NCBI GenBank assembly: GCA_964436165.1
Contig: CAYTBY010000014.1
Location: forward strand, 1-26,475
DNA: 26,475 nucleotides
Direction of reading: 5' to 3'
DNA from: 2-01-FULL-39-28 sp964436165
Lineage (GTDB): Bacteria > Patescibacteriota > Minisyncoccia > 2-02-FULL-40-12 > GWA2-44-9
In this document: one piece after another, positions 1-7,690 of the stretch
Layout: every line of letters begins with the position of its first letter
Numbering within the stretch: position 1 is the stretch's first letter
The notes under the pieces: model-generated
Told to the model about the DNA's origin: nothing
The model's input: the letters and a program-made list of their open reading frames with translations, nothing else
The model's database searches: none
Position numbers and translations under genes: made by a program

Positions 1-9
1 GAGTACGCT

Positions 10-106
10 CTTGGCCAACTTCTTCGTTATCGGCTCCGCTTCTCGCTCACCATAGCTTTAACTATGGCTCGCTTTGATGCTCGCCGCTACCTCGAATTTG
101 GCCAAG
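10..106. repeat. Imperfect palindromic (MITE/REP-like) element
   Basis: The stretch folds back on itself around position 58. The outer arms are CTTGGCCAA (10-18) and TTGGCCAAG (98-106). The inner arms are CCATAG (50-55) and CTATGG (62-67), and partly matching CGGC/GCCG and GCGAG/CTCGC blocks lie between them. No reading frame is evident. It lies just downstream of the minus-strand gene ending at 157, so it could act as a transcription end or be a dispersed non-autonomous repeat. Whether it recurs elsewhere in the genome cannot be seen from this window. Confidence 0.6.
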
Positions 107-156
107 CCAGCTGCGTTCTAACTTTCCTACTCAAACTTTCTTCTGCTCCAGATAAA

Positions 157-1596
157 TTAGTCATGATTTCGTAAACTCTCTAGAATTTGTACATGCAGTA
201 AATCAACATCGACTGGATCTCCTAGAAATACTGTATACTCATAGTCGCAGGGACAGTTATACCCAGTATATCGATCATGGGGTCCATGAAAATTTATATC
301 TTTACGAAATACAATTGAACTTAGTTTACTGTTTTCTAATTTGAGATATTCTACGTATTCGTAATCCTTAAAAGTCATAAGATCAGCATCCGAAGACTTT
401 ATTTGAAACTCTTCACGGTTGATCTCCTTTAGCCAGCCATTTTGGGCCATTATTTTATCGTTAGGGAAAATAGTAAGATTAGCCTCGGGACTTTCAAAAA
501 CCCACTTTTTACCCTTGAAATCAATTATATTACCCAAATAGCCAATATTATCGGAGTAAATAAAAGTTCCCGGAGTATAAACGTTTTCAGTATACTGCCA
601 GTTAAATCCAGCTGGCGGAATTTTTAGCTTAATCTGCCCAATAAACCTGAACGTGGAGAGGATTTGATCGAATTCATCTAATTCCCTTTTGAATATGGAT
701 AAATCGATTTGGGAAGTAATATAAATAACATAAATTTTATTAGCCTTGGGTACGAAAATATATTTTACCCATCCACCCTCCATGCCAACATATTGTTCCC
801 AACTTTTAACACTATCAACGTAGGGCTCTCTTTCCTGTGCAAAGCCGGGAATTTGTTCAGAAGCTATCTCCTTAATTTCCTGACTTGAATAATAACCGTC
901 ATCAAATTTATCAAATTGATCTAACCAATCTTTAATGGTCAAATTTCTATCATTATCTTCAATTTGAAAATTTATAAAAATTGGCCTTGGCTCATTTCCT
1001 TGTTCATACTTAGAAAGTTCTACTACAGCACGAACAGCTTGCCCAACCTCCCAATCCCCCGGATACTTAAACTCAAATCCATATTCCTCATTGCGGTAGG
1101 TTTGCCAATCGCTGATGTCTGCTTTGGTGCACTTGCCACCAGCGTCGGGATAATTGCCATCAAGAATACATTCATATCCTATTGGACAAGCAACAGCCGC
1201 TATGCCCCCGCAGAATTTACCCTCGGCTTGATTTAAAGGACTTTGTGATGGCCGAGGAGTAAATGTCGGCAAGGACACAACCGGCGCCTCAAACGGCCAG
1301 AGAGGAAAGTTCTGAAAGTTGGTAAGATAATAAGCCGCGCCGGCATAAACGGCGACGACAATACCCAAGGCCAGAATTATGAATAACGAATTACGAATTA
1401 TGGGTTTGGAGTTTAGGATTTTCGGGCTTTGTTTAGGATTTAGGATTTGAGATTTAGGATTTTCTTTAGATACCATCGCCTCCTCTACATCCGAAGTCTG
1501 CCACCCGGCCTGAAGCAATCCTGATCGTATCTGATTATCCTCCATCCCCGATTTCCGGGCTTGTTCTATATAATGTAGCAAGTCAATATTTTCCAT
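157..1596 (-). CDS. Membrane-anchored hypothetical protein with UBA-like N-terminus and PsbP-like extracytoplasmic region
   Basis: 479 residues. Residues 1-42 form a short helical domain (motif SGMEDNQIRSGLLQAGW) resembling the UBA-like N-termini common in CPR membrane proteins. Residues 45-69 are a low-complexity linker rich in N, P, K, I and S. One hydrophobic segment at about 70-91 should place the rest outside the cytoplasm. A Pro/Ser-rich spacer follows, then a Cys-containing segment (C129, C136, C142, C153). The motif WQTYRNEEYGFEFKYPGDW near 163-181 is typical of PsbP/MOG1-like lipoprotein domains. The start is supported by an extended -10 (TGGTATAAT) only 6 nt upstream of the ATG, with no Shine-Dalgarno sequence, so the mRNA is probably leaderless. 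The gene appears monocistronic. Function is unknown; a surface or cell-envelope role is inference. Confidence 0.75.
   Translation of the reverse strand: MENIDLLHYIEQARKSGMEDNQIRSGLLQAGWQTSDVEEAMVSKENPKSQILNPKQSPKILNSKPIIRNSLFIILALGIVVAVYAGAAYYLTNFQNFPLWPFEAPVVSLPTFTPRPSQSPLNQAEGKFCGGIAAVACPIGYECILDGNYPDAGGKCTKADISDWQTYRNEEYGFEFKYPGDWEVGQAVRAVVELSKYEQGNEPRPIFINFQIEDNDRNLTIKDWLDQFDKFDDGYYSSQEIKEIASEQIPGFAQEREPYVDSVKSWEQYVGMEGGWVKYIFVPKANKIYVIYITSQIDLSIFKRELDEFDQILSTFRFIGQIKLKIPPAGFNWQYTENVYTPGTFIYSDNIGYLGNIIDFKGKKWVFESPEANLTIFPNDKIMAQNGWLKEINREEFQIKSSDADLMTFKDYEYVEYLKLENSKLSSIVFRKDINFHGPHDRYTGYNCPCDYEYTVFLGDPVDVDLLHVQILESLRNHD
1373..1463 (-). repeat. Degenerate heptamer tandem repeat inside the coding region
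   Basis: Read on the minus strand, this stretch is largely 7-nt units: variants of AATCCTA followed by variants of ATTCGTA/ATTCATA. Because 7 is not a multiple of 3, three units encode seven residues, which gives the low-complexity linker (NPKSQIL / NPKQSPK / ILNSKPI / IRNS) just before the transmembrane segment. A second heptamer array lies at 12559-12629. Confidence 0.6.
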
Positions 1597-1602
1597 ACTC
1601 TA

Positions 1603-1608
1603 ATTATA
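1603..1608 (-). promoter_or_regulatory. Extended -10 promoter for the 479-residue membrane protein
   Basis: The minus strand reads TGG-TATAAT, a perfect -10 hexamer with an extended TGN. It lies 6 nt from the ATG at 1596, so initiation would fall at or next to the start codon. No good -35 is visible at 16-18 nt. This fits a leaderless transcript. Confidence 0.6.
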
Positions 1609-1663
1609 CCACATTAACCCATCCTCATTGGATCCAAATCCGGGTAAGTGCTCCTTAACTCCC

Positions 1664-1707
1664 ATTTATCTGACAAATTTAGCATATGCTAAATTTGTCA
1701 GATAAAT
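1664..1707. repeat. Perfect 44-bp palindrome, downstream copy
   Basis: A perfect self-complementary 44-mer centred between 1685 and 1686 (core AAATTTAGCATATGCTAAAT). It begins 20 nt past the stop codon of the HTH/Cas2-like gene. A second palindrome with the same core is at 2325-2364, 24 nt before that gene's start. Aligned over 40 bp, the copies differ at two positions per arm (TTATCTGAC against TTATCCGTC), and both changes are compensated in the opposite arm. Confidence 0.95.
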
Positions 1708-1727
1708 CCGATCAAATTAAAACAAAT

Positions 1728-2300
1728 TTAAACCAGCTTCACACTGTTTCTTTTTTCAAATTCATAGCGCAGATCCTCCCCTGCCGATATCTCGTGGCAA
1801 GTTATTTGATGGATATATCTCTCAACCCCGAATGCTCTCGACAAAACAGCGATTTCTTTCTTGCATTCAAACGGATGAGCCCAAATACTCCGCTGAACCA
1901 TAATAAATCCAAGTTCTTTAAGCTTAGCCAATAAAGCATAACGGGCTTGCTTTTTGACGGCAGGAATATCAAAAACAACCAACCTCCAGTACCCATCCCA
2001 TTTTTTTGGGATTTTGATTGAAACATCTTCCAAAAACACTTTTTTTACCCGATCTTTACCTTTATCGGTCGGCCTTATCCGATAAGAACCGTCCGAACTT
2101 TTATCTACCTTAATAAATCCTCTGCGCTTCAGATAATAGAGATCATTTCTTAATTTATCCCATTTTCTCTTCTTCAACTCTTCTTCAATGATCTTAGCGG
2201 TCAGGAGACCAAAAAACGGATTAATCGCCGCAATTGTCACAACTCCTCCAATAACAAAAACTTTGAGCAATTTATTGGAGAATACTTCATTTCGTTTCAT
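1728..2300 (-). CDS. HTH-domain protein with Cas2/PaaX-like C-terminal fold
   Basis: 190 residues. A hydrophobic helix at about 12-34 is followed by a winged-helix-like region at 45-88 (LRNDLYYLKRRGFIKV, then a wing with RIRPTDKG). A Cas2-like ferredoxin domain covers about 100-165 (WRLVVFDIP, then KELGFIMVQRSIWAHPF). Asp111 in FDIP occupies the place of the conserved Cas2 first-strand aspartate. PaaX-type repressors also combine a winged helix with a Cas2-like domain, so DNA-binding repressor is one plausible role and nuclease another; the sequence does not decide. No cas1, other cas gene or CRISPR array is present, so a CRISPR adaptation role is unlikely. Two related palindromes bracket the gene, 24 nt before its start and 20 nt after its stop, suggesting that they are its operators or substrates, or that gene and palindromes form one transferable unit. 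Confidence 0.8.
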   Translation of the reverse strand: MKRNEVFSNKLLKVFVIGGVVTIAAINPFFGLLTAKIIEEELKKRKWDKLRNDLYYLKRRGFIKVDKSSDGSYRIRPTDKGKDRVKKVFLEDVSIKIPKKWDGYWRLVVFDIPAVKKQARYALLAKLKELGFIMVQRSIWAHPFECKKEIAVLSRAFGVERYIHQITCHEISAGEDLRYEFEKRNSVKLV

Positions 2301-2324
2301 GTTTTTAGATTTATGCTCTCTAAC

Positions 2325-2364
2325 TTATCCGTCAAATTTAGCATATGCTAAATTTGACGGATAA
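2325..2364. repeat. Perfect 40-bp palindrome, upstream copy
   Basis: A perfect palindrome centred between 2344 and 2345, sharing the core AAATTTAGCATATGCTAAAT with the 1664-1707 copy. It sits 24 nt upstream of the HTH/Cas2-like start. The minus-strand TTGACG in its arm could serve as a -35, with a weak AT-rich -10 about 15-16 nt downstream, so protein bound here could control the gene. This promoter reading is tentative. Confidence 0.95.
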
Positions 2365-2389
2365 TCAATGTTGTATTCGGGAATATTTA

Positions 2390-2419
2390 AAAATCAAAAA
2401 GCGGACACTATTTGCCCGC
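2390..2419 (-). terminator. Rho-independent terminator on the minus strand
   Basis: Minus-strand RNA would read GCGGGC, a 7-nt loop, GTCCGC (one G-U pair), then TTTTTGATTTTT. No minus-strand gene lies upstream of it before trpS, which is on the plus strand. It may end an unannotated minus-strand RNA from 2420-2540 or block antisense transcripts from trpS. Confidence 0.55.
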
Positions 2420-2540
2420 CTCAGACTTAGGCCACGGATATGGAGCTAGACGACTCCAGACTTCAGCCGATGCACCATCAAAAAAGCAAGACCTAACCCT
2501 CCACGATGTCAGTCTGGAATATTTACCTATTTTAATGTAC
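2420..2540 (-). other. Possible small structured RNA upstream of trpS
   Basis: No reading frame of note. Stems are visible in either orientation: CCAGACT near 2456 with AGTCTGG near 2511, GGAG/CTCC around 2440-2456, and TTAGG/CCTAA, which would cross the first stem. With the minus-strand terminator at 2390-2419 this could be a short minus-strand RNA. It could equally be the trpS leader, but no T-box consensus (AGGGTGGNACCGCG) is visible. It resembles no RNA family I recognise. Confidence 0.25.
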
Positions 2541-2550
2541 TCTTAAATTT

Positions 2551-3549
2551 ATGAGTAAAAAGATATTATTAACTGGGGACAGACCGACAGGGCCACTGCA
2601 TATCGGCCATCTTTTTGGGTCGCTTTTGTCGCGCAAGGAAATGCAAGATGAGTACGAATCTTATATTATGGTGGCCGATATTCAGGCTTTGACCGATAAT
2701 TTTGAGCATCCGAAAAAAGTTAGGGAAAATGTATTTGAAGTAACTGCCGACAACTTAGCGACTGGCCTGGATCCCGAAAAAACCACTTTCTTTATCCAAA
2801 GCCAAATCCCCCAGATAGCTGAACTGACAGTTCTCTATTCAAATCTTGTAACCATAAACACTCTTAAAAGAAACCCGACCGTAAAAGCAGAAATAGCCCA
2901 AAAAAAAGATTTATTCGGCCAGGAAGGCGAGAGCTTAACTTATGGGTTTTTAGGTTACCCCATAAGCCAAGCCGCCGATATTACCTTCGTCAGGGCAAAT
3001 ATAGTTCCAGCAGGAGAGGATCAGCTACCAATGATTGAGCAAACGAGAGAAATAATTGAAAAATTTCATCGTTTATATAATTGCGACATCTTCCCCATCC
3101 CCCAAGCAAAGCTGTCAAAAGGTTCGCGTATTTTAGGTCTTGACGGAAATGCCAAAATGTCTAAAAGCTTAGATAATGCTATCTACCTAAAAGATTCTCC
3201 CAAAGAAACTGCGGAAAAAATTAAAGTCGCTAAAACTGATTCCAAAAGCAAAATCGATTATGATCCTGAGAACAGAGCCGGGATATCAAATCTGGTTCTA
3301 ATATATTCTTTGATTCATGGCATTGAACCGAAAGAAGCAGTAAAAGAACTGGCTCAAATTAATTACAGTGCTTTTAAGACAAAATTAGCCGATGATCTGA
3401 ATAAATATTTAGAACCAATCCGGCAGAAAAGATCAGAACTAAAACCAAATTATATAAAAGGGGTTTTAGAAGCTGGCTCGAAAAAAGCTCTCACCAAAGC
3501 TGAAGAAACCATGTCTCTCGTCCGAAAAGCAATGAGAATAGATTACTAG
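2551..3549 (+). CDS. trpS: Tryptophanyl-tRNA synthetase
   Basis: 332 residues, normal length for a bacterial class Ic enzyme that charges tRNA-Trp with tryptophan in the cytoplasm. The HIGH signature is intact at 17-20 (within GDRPTGPLHIGH) and KMSKS at 202-206. The tryptophan-pocket region with PAGEDQLPMIEQTREI is at 153-169. The start has no Shine-Dalgarno sequence; the ATG is chosen because the protein begins directly at the first strand of the Rossmann fold (KKILLTGDRPTG). It heads a co-directional plus-strand group with the split hypothetical gene and the deoxyhypusine-synthase-like gene, with a 28-nt gap to the former. Confidence 0.97.
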   Translation: MSKKILLTGDRPTGPLHIGHLFGSLLSRKEMQDEYESYIMVADIQALTDNFEHPKKVRENVFEVTADNLATGLDPEKTTFFIQSQIPQIAELTVLYSNLVTINTLKRNPTVKAEIAQKKDLFGQEGESLTYGFLGYPISQAADITFVRANIVPAGEDQLPMIEQTREIIEKFHRLYNCDIFPIPQAKLSKGSRILGLDGNAKMSKSLDNAIYLKDSPKETAEKIKVAKTDSKSKIDYDPENRAGISNLVLIYSLIHGIEPKEAVKELAQINYSAFKTKLADDLNKYLEPIRQKRSELKPNYIKGVLEAGSKKALTKAEETMSLVRKAMRIDY

Positions 3550-3577
3550 ATAACAGATAAAACCTTAGAATAAATAC

Positions 3578-4351
3578 ATGAGTCCCGAGATAATAAAATT
3601 AAACATCAGCCAACCAGAGAAAGAAGAAGCGCCAAGCCCCAACAATAGTTGGTTCGATGCCTATCTAGAGGGTAATATGAGAGTTCCCCAAACGTCTTTT
3701 GGTATAGAACTATTTTTACTCGATGCCGTCTTAAAGAGTGAAGAATTCGCCATTGATAAATTCAAAAAATCCAGACTAGCCCCCGAACAATTAAAGAGAA
3801 TGCGGGATGCCATGAATTCAGCTCATTCCTTACGAAATATTCCCAGTCGAAGTTCTGAAAAAGTTCATCAAGCCACAGAACAGATTAAAGCCGAAACCGG
3901 AAAATCTTACCACCCTTCTAAATTTAAGGTCAAAGATTCAGATCTTGAAAAGTTATGGGAAAACCTTGCGAGCGAAGCCTTATCTCTCGCGGGAAGAATT
4001 TTAAAAACATCTGGCGACTTAAGAAGGATTGGGAATCATTCTTAAGTAATAGATGTCACCAGAAGAGACCCGACAATACTTGATAAGTTAAAAAGAGTGG
4101 CAAGTTCAGGCGTAGAAGCCATGAAGAGTGAGGAAGGAAAAAGATTGGCTCATGAGTATAGAGAGACTTTTAATTTAAAAGCTCACGGACAACCACCCGA
4201 TATCGAAAGCTCTGGTGATTTATACGAGCATCTAAACAAGATGGCTTATGCCGCCAAAATTTCACTGGTTGAATATGTCGTTCAATTTATCATAGATAAA
4301 AACCCGGATTTAGATGGCTATCTAACCCCAGCTATATTACTGGGGAGCTAA
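3578..4351 (+). pseudogene. Hypothetical protein gene interrupted by an in-frame TAA
   Basis: Two open stretches, 3578-4042 and 4046-4351, lie in the same frame and are separated only by a TAA at 4043-4045. After the stop the frame continues at once with protein-like sequence (VIDVTRRDPTILDKLKRVA) before the first GTG at 4097. The likely ancestral product was about 257 residues. Both halves are charged and helical with no transmembrane segment, and I recognise no family. The upstream 155-residue piece starts at ATG 3578. The downstream piece might still be made from the GTG at 4097 (84 residues), but there is no Shine-Dalgarno sequence. Explanations are a nonsense mutation, a sequencing error, or two separately translated subunits. 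The deoxyhypusine-synthase-like gene follows 21 nt later. Confidence 0.65.
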
Positions 4352-4372
4352 ACCAAAAACGGAGCTACTCTA

Positions 4373-5509
4373 ATGAAAAGAAACTCCAAGCATTACCATA
4401 GCGGATTTGACGATGGTTTAAAACCGCGTGTTTCAGTTGATCTATCAAAAGCAAAAGATACCGATGATATTTTAAAGCAAATGGCCAATTCGGCCTTCGG
4501 AGCAAGGAGGTTCGGCCAAGCAACTGACGTCGCCTACAATATGTTTTCCGACCCTGATGCTTTTGTTGTCCTTACTCTTTCCGGCGCTATGACTCCAGCC
4601 GGAATGGGTTTGCTAATCTGCGACATGATTGACCGGGGCTATGTTCAAGCCATCGTTTCTACCGGCGCTTTAATGACCCACGGTTTTGTGGAATCTAGCG
4701 GACGAACCCATTTTCAACACAATCCAAAAATGAAAGACATGGAACTTTTTGAAAAGGGTTATAACCGTATATATGATGTTGTTGAGTTAGAAAAAAATCT
4801 GGATGATGTAGAAGATATTGTTTATCAGGTACTGGACCAGCTCAAACCAGAAACAACTTTAAGCTCACGATTAGTTTCCAACTTATTGGGCAAATGGCTT
4901 GTAAAAAACACCGGGGGCCGAGGCATCCTTAAGAGTGCTTACGAAAACAATGTACCAGTATATATTCCGGCTTTCACCGATTCAGAACTTGGCCTAGATG
5001 TTGCCTTATACAACCGTCAAAGAACCGCTCTCGGTCAAAAGCGTTTAAATTTTAATCCATTTCATGATTTGGAACATTTTACCGAGTTGTTAAATCAGCA
5101 AAAAAAAGTAGGAATTTTTACGATCGGCGGAGGTGTGCCCAGAAATTGGGCTCAACAAGTTGCACCCTACCTTGAACTCATTCAAGGTAGAATGCCTAAA
5201 GGAAAAGCTCCCCAGCACATCAAGGGTATTAGGTATAGTTATGCCGTGAGAATTTGTCCAGATGCCGTAGAATGGGGCGGACTGTCTGGTTGTACATATG
5301 AAGAAGGCAAATCTTGGGGTAAATTTGAACCAGACTGCCAATATGCCGAAGTTATATCAGACGCAACCATGGTTTGGCCGTTTATAGTCCAGGGAGTAAT
5401 CCAGCGTCTACGGAAAAAGGGGATTAAAAAAGTAGCTAAAAATTTTAACCTTAAAAAACAGATGGAAAAAGTTGACAAACTAATCCTGAAATATAAACTC
5501 AGAGAATAG
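4373..5509 (+). CDS. Deoxyhypusine synthase family protein
   Basis: 378 residues, full family length. Characteristic elements include the NAD-binding stretches LTLSGAMTPAGMG (68-79) and STGALMTHGFVES (96-108), IPAFTDSELGLDV (198-210), the Gly-rich IGGGVPRNW (251-259), and the active-site segment SWGKF, whose Lys317 corresponds to the lysine that forms the enzyme-imine intermediate in eukaryotic deoxyhypusine synthase. A clear GGAG at 4361-4364, 8 nt before the ATG, fixes the start. The eukaryotic/archaeal enzyme transfers the aminobutyl group of spermidine to eIF5A. Bacteria lack eIF5A, and bacterial homologues are generally thought to act on free polyamines (homospermidine synthase arose from this family). 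The substrate here cannot be read from sequence. Last gene of the plus-strand group, followed by a terminator. Confidence 0.9.
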   Translation: MKRNSKHYHSGFDDGLKPRVSVDLSKAKDTDDILKQMANSAFGARRFGQATDVAYNMFSDPDAFVVLTLSGAMTPAGMGLLICDMIDRGYVQAIVSTGALMTHGFVESSGRTHFQHNPKMKDMELFEKGYNRIYDVVELEKNLDDVEDIVYQVLDQLKPETTLSSRLVSNLLGKWLVKNTGGRGILKSAYENNVPVYIPAFTDSELGLDVALYNRQRTALGQKRLNFNPFHDLEHFTELLNQQKKVGIFTIGGGVPRNWAQQVAPYLELIQGRMPKGKAPQHIKGIRYSYAVRICPDAVEWGGLSGCTYEEGKSWGKFEPDCQYAEVISDATMVWPFIVQGVIQRLRKKGIKKVAKNFNLKKQMEKVDKLILKYKLRE

Positions 5510-5519
5510 AAATTAGTAA

Positions 5520-5568
5520 CCGCTAGATAGCGGCCTGCCCCGAGTATTATTGAGGGGCATTTTTTATT
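5520..5568 (+). terminator. Terminator between the convergent DHS-like and mutase genes
   Basis: Two hairpins in series. The first is CCGCTAGATAGCGG (5520-5533). The second is TGCCCC (5536-5541) with GGGGCA (5554-5559), followed by TTTTTTATT. The second overlaps the last codons of the minus-strand mutase gene, which ends at 5547, so it may stop transcription from both sides. Confidence 0.85.
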
Positions 5569-6947
5569 ACTTGAGTCAGTTCTTTTACTTTTTGATCCAT
5601 CAGCTCTTTGGTTTTTGCTTCAACCACCAACCTTAGAACCGGCTCGGAATTTGAAGGCCGGACATTAAACCAAAACTTATCCTTATCCCATAAATCAATT
5701 GTCACCCCATCAAGTTCATCGATTTTGCCATCTTTATACTCTTCTTTGATTCTATTCATGATAGTCACGGCTTTTTTCTTGCTTTCCTCATTTGAGCTCT
5801 GAATACTAGTATCTCCTAACTCGGTATTTATTTCTCCGGAATAATAATACTTTTGAAATGGCTTTATTAACTCGCTAATCTTTCTGTCGTTCTCAGACAG
5901 GATTTTTAATATCTTTAACATTACTAGAGATGAGGATTCCGTATAATTCGTTTCTTTAAAGAAGAAGTGTCCTGATAATTCTCCGCCCAGATCACAACTA
6001 TGTGTATCCATCAGTTCTTTTATAAATACGTAGCCGACCCTACTTTTTATCCCAGATTTACCGACCAATTCTTTGACTGACCTTGAAAACCTTAAATCAT
6101 ACACTGTTCTGGGCTTACTAAAAAATCTGCTTTTATCGTTGAACAAAAGGCCGAAGATACAACCTGAATCAATTTTAATTCCATTCTCGTCCATAAAAAT
6201 TATCCGATCCCCATCTCCATCAAAAGCAATCCCAATATCTGCCTTCTGTTCAATTATTTTTTTTCTTAAACCCTCAAGGGCTCCTTCTTTCGTAATATCC
6301 GGGGAGTGGTTGGGAAAGTTACAATCAACCTCAAAATACAAAGGCATATAGCTTACGCCGAGTTTTTCAAAAAGAGGTTTTAGCACAATCGGCTTCATAC
6401 CATTACCAGCGTCAATAACTAATTTAACTTTTTTTAATTTAGGAGGGCTGACCCCTGACTTTTGTATAACAAAATCTATATAGTCAGGAACTAAATTAAT
6501 TTCCTCAACTGTACCTGCCGATCTAGTGATTTCGATACTTTCTTCAGCTAACCTTTGAACTTCTAATAACCCTGTATTTTGAGCTATTGACGAACTCCCA
6601 GTTCCAACTATCTTAAGCCCGCCATATTGAGGCGGATTATGAGACGATGTAACCATTATTCCCCCATCGGCTTTGAGCTGATTAACTGAAAAATAAAAAA
6701 GCGGAGTTGTGCATAGGCCTATATAAGATACATTCGCTCCGGCTTTTGTAATCGCATCAATAACCGCTCCGCGAAGAGTTGGACTGGCAATACGGCAATC
6801 TTCACCGATAATTAGATTTAATTTTTTGCCATTACTTTTTGCAAGTAAAAATTTAACCGTCGCAAAGCCGATTTTATAAGCGTTCTCTTTATTTATCTCC
6901 TCGGGATATACTCCCCTTACATCATAGGCCTTAAAAATATTAGACAT
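5547..6947 (-). CDS. manB: Phosphomannomutase/phosphoglucomutase
   Basis: 466 residues, full-length alpha-D-phosphohexomutase. It interconverts hexose 6-phosphate and hexose 1-phosphate, feeding nucleotide-sugar synthesis for surface glycans. The active-site serine loop TSSHNPP is at 100-106 (phosphoserine Ser102), the Mg loop DGDGDR at 243-248, the sugar-binding loop GGELSGH at 321-327, and the C-terminal phosphate-binding loop SNSEPVLR near the end. All four are intact. The start fits the usual N-terminus (IFKAYDVRG). No Shine-Dalgarno sequence is obvious. It begins 20 nt after the AbiEii-like gene, so it is probably at least partly co-transcribed with the toxin-antitoxin pair. manB is used as a generic symbol; mannose versus glucose preference cannot be decided. 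Confidence 0.93.
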   Translation of the reverse strand: MSNIFKAYDVRGVYPEEINKENAYKIGFATVKFLLAKSNGKKLNLIIGEDCRIASPTLRGAVIDAITKAGANVSYIGLCTTPLFYFSVNQLKADGGIMVTSSHNPPQYGGLKIVGTGSSSIAQNTGLLEVQRLAEESIEITRSAGTVEEINLVPDYIDFVIQKSGVSPPKLKKVKLVIDAGNGMKPIVLKPLFEKLGVSYMPLYFEVDCNFPNHSPDITKEGALEGLRKKIIEQKADIGIAFDGDGDRIIFMDENGIKIDSGCIFGLLFNDKSRFFSKPRTVYDLRFSRSVKELVGKSGIKSRVGYVFIKELMDTHSCDLGGELSGHFFFKETNYTESSSLVMLKILKILSENDRKISELIKPFQKYYYSGEINTELGDTSIQSSNEESKKKAVTIMNRIKEEYKDGKIDELDGVTIDLWDKDKFWFNVRPSNSEPVLRLVVEAKTKELMDQKVKELTQVIKNAPQ

Positions 6948-6967
6948 ATGTAATAGCGATGAAAGAA

Positions 6968-7690
6968 CTATAAATATTTTCTAATCTCCCGTTCCAGCGC
7001 CGATTTGAAATTGCGGATCATGGGCCAATGACTCTGCGGAAGAAATCGCTTGAGCTCATGGTCAAATCGGATATGGCTTGTCTGAAGTGCATCAAGCACA
7101 CTTTGTAACAGCTCCTTGCTTTTTGTGGGGATCATATTTGCACGTAGCAGGAAGTAAAAATCATAGAAGTCCCTCGGCTTCTTGCGCGAAAGAAGCGCAG
7201 CGATTTTTCCTTCCACTAGTTGCTCCTGTACCAGTTGCACTAAGGTATAAGGCGGTACGAAATCGCTTGCAATAGTCACAAGCTCTCCTTTATCCTTCTT
7301 GTTACTCCGCAGTGATATCTCTATCCGCGTTGCTATCCTATCGCCATTATTACCAAATTGCATGGTTGCCAAGTATCCACCCGTGGTCTCTGTGGCCTCG
7401 GTGAGTTCGGTATCAACCCCCTCCCGCTCAATCTCGGTAAGGGTATTGATGACCGCATGCTCAATTTTCTTAATATCCTTTACGCTGGAACTGAAATCAA
7501 GATCCTCCGAAAAACGCGGACTCTGATATATGAGGCGAAGTGCTGTACCACCCTTAAAATAAATATCGCCCGCCTCCGGCTGCTTGTAAAAATATGAAAG
7601 AAAGAGATGCTGGAAATACTCGCGCCAGACATTGACTGCCTCGGTTTGGTACTTCTTGGTTAGAGTTTGAATAATTTCTGTGGTGATCAT
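6968..7690 (-). CDS. AbiEii-type nucleotidyltransferase toxin (type IV TA)
   Basis: 240 residues. Contains the two signatures of the DUF1814/AbiEii nucleotidyltransferase family: GGTALR at 47-52 and SEDLDFS at 61-67, whose acidic residues coordinate the metal and nucleotide. A Lys/Arg-rich helical C-terminus with KPRDFYDFYFLLR follows, as usual in this family. Related toxins transfer nucleotides to tRNA or other targets and stop growth. Its ATG overlaps the TGA of the upstream AbiEi-like gene (ATGA at 7687-7690), giving the standard antitoxin-toxin order with translational coupling. Codon use is somewhat GC-richer than in neighbouring housekeeping genes, in keeping with a transferred module. 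Confidence 0.9.
   Translation of the reverse strand: MITTEIIQTLTKKYQTEAVNVWREYFQHLFLSYFYKQPEAGDIYFKGGTALRLIYQSPRFSEDLDFSSSVKDIKKIEHAVINTLTEIEREGVDTELTEATETTGGYLATMQFGNNGDRIATRIEISLRSNKKDKGELVTIASDFVPPYTLVQLVQEQLVEGKIAALLSRKKPRDFYDFYFLLRANMIPTKSKELLQSVLDALQTSHIRFDHELKRFLPQSHWPMIRNFKSALEREIRKYL

Noticed and set aside
1728..2300. CRISPR adaptation gene cas2
   Set aside because: No cas1, effector or repeat-spacer array is present, and the protein has an extra hydrophobic helix and winged helix as in PaaX-like or CPR HTH-Cas2 proteins.
4043..4045. Recoded stop codon
   Set aside because: The codon is TAA, other genes end in TAA, TAG and TGA normally, and TGA-glycine recoding is excluded by ychF and the AbiEi gene ending in TGA.
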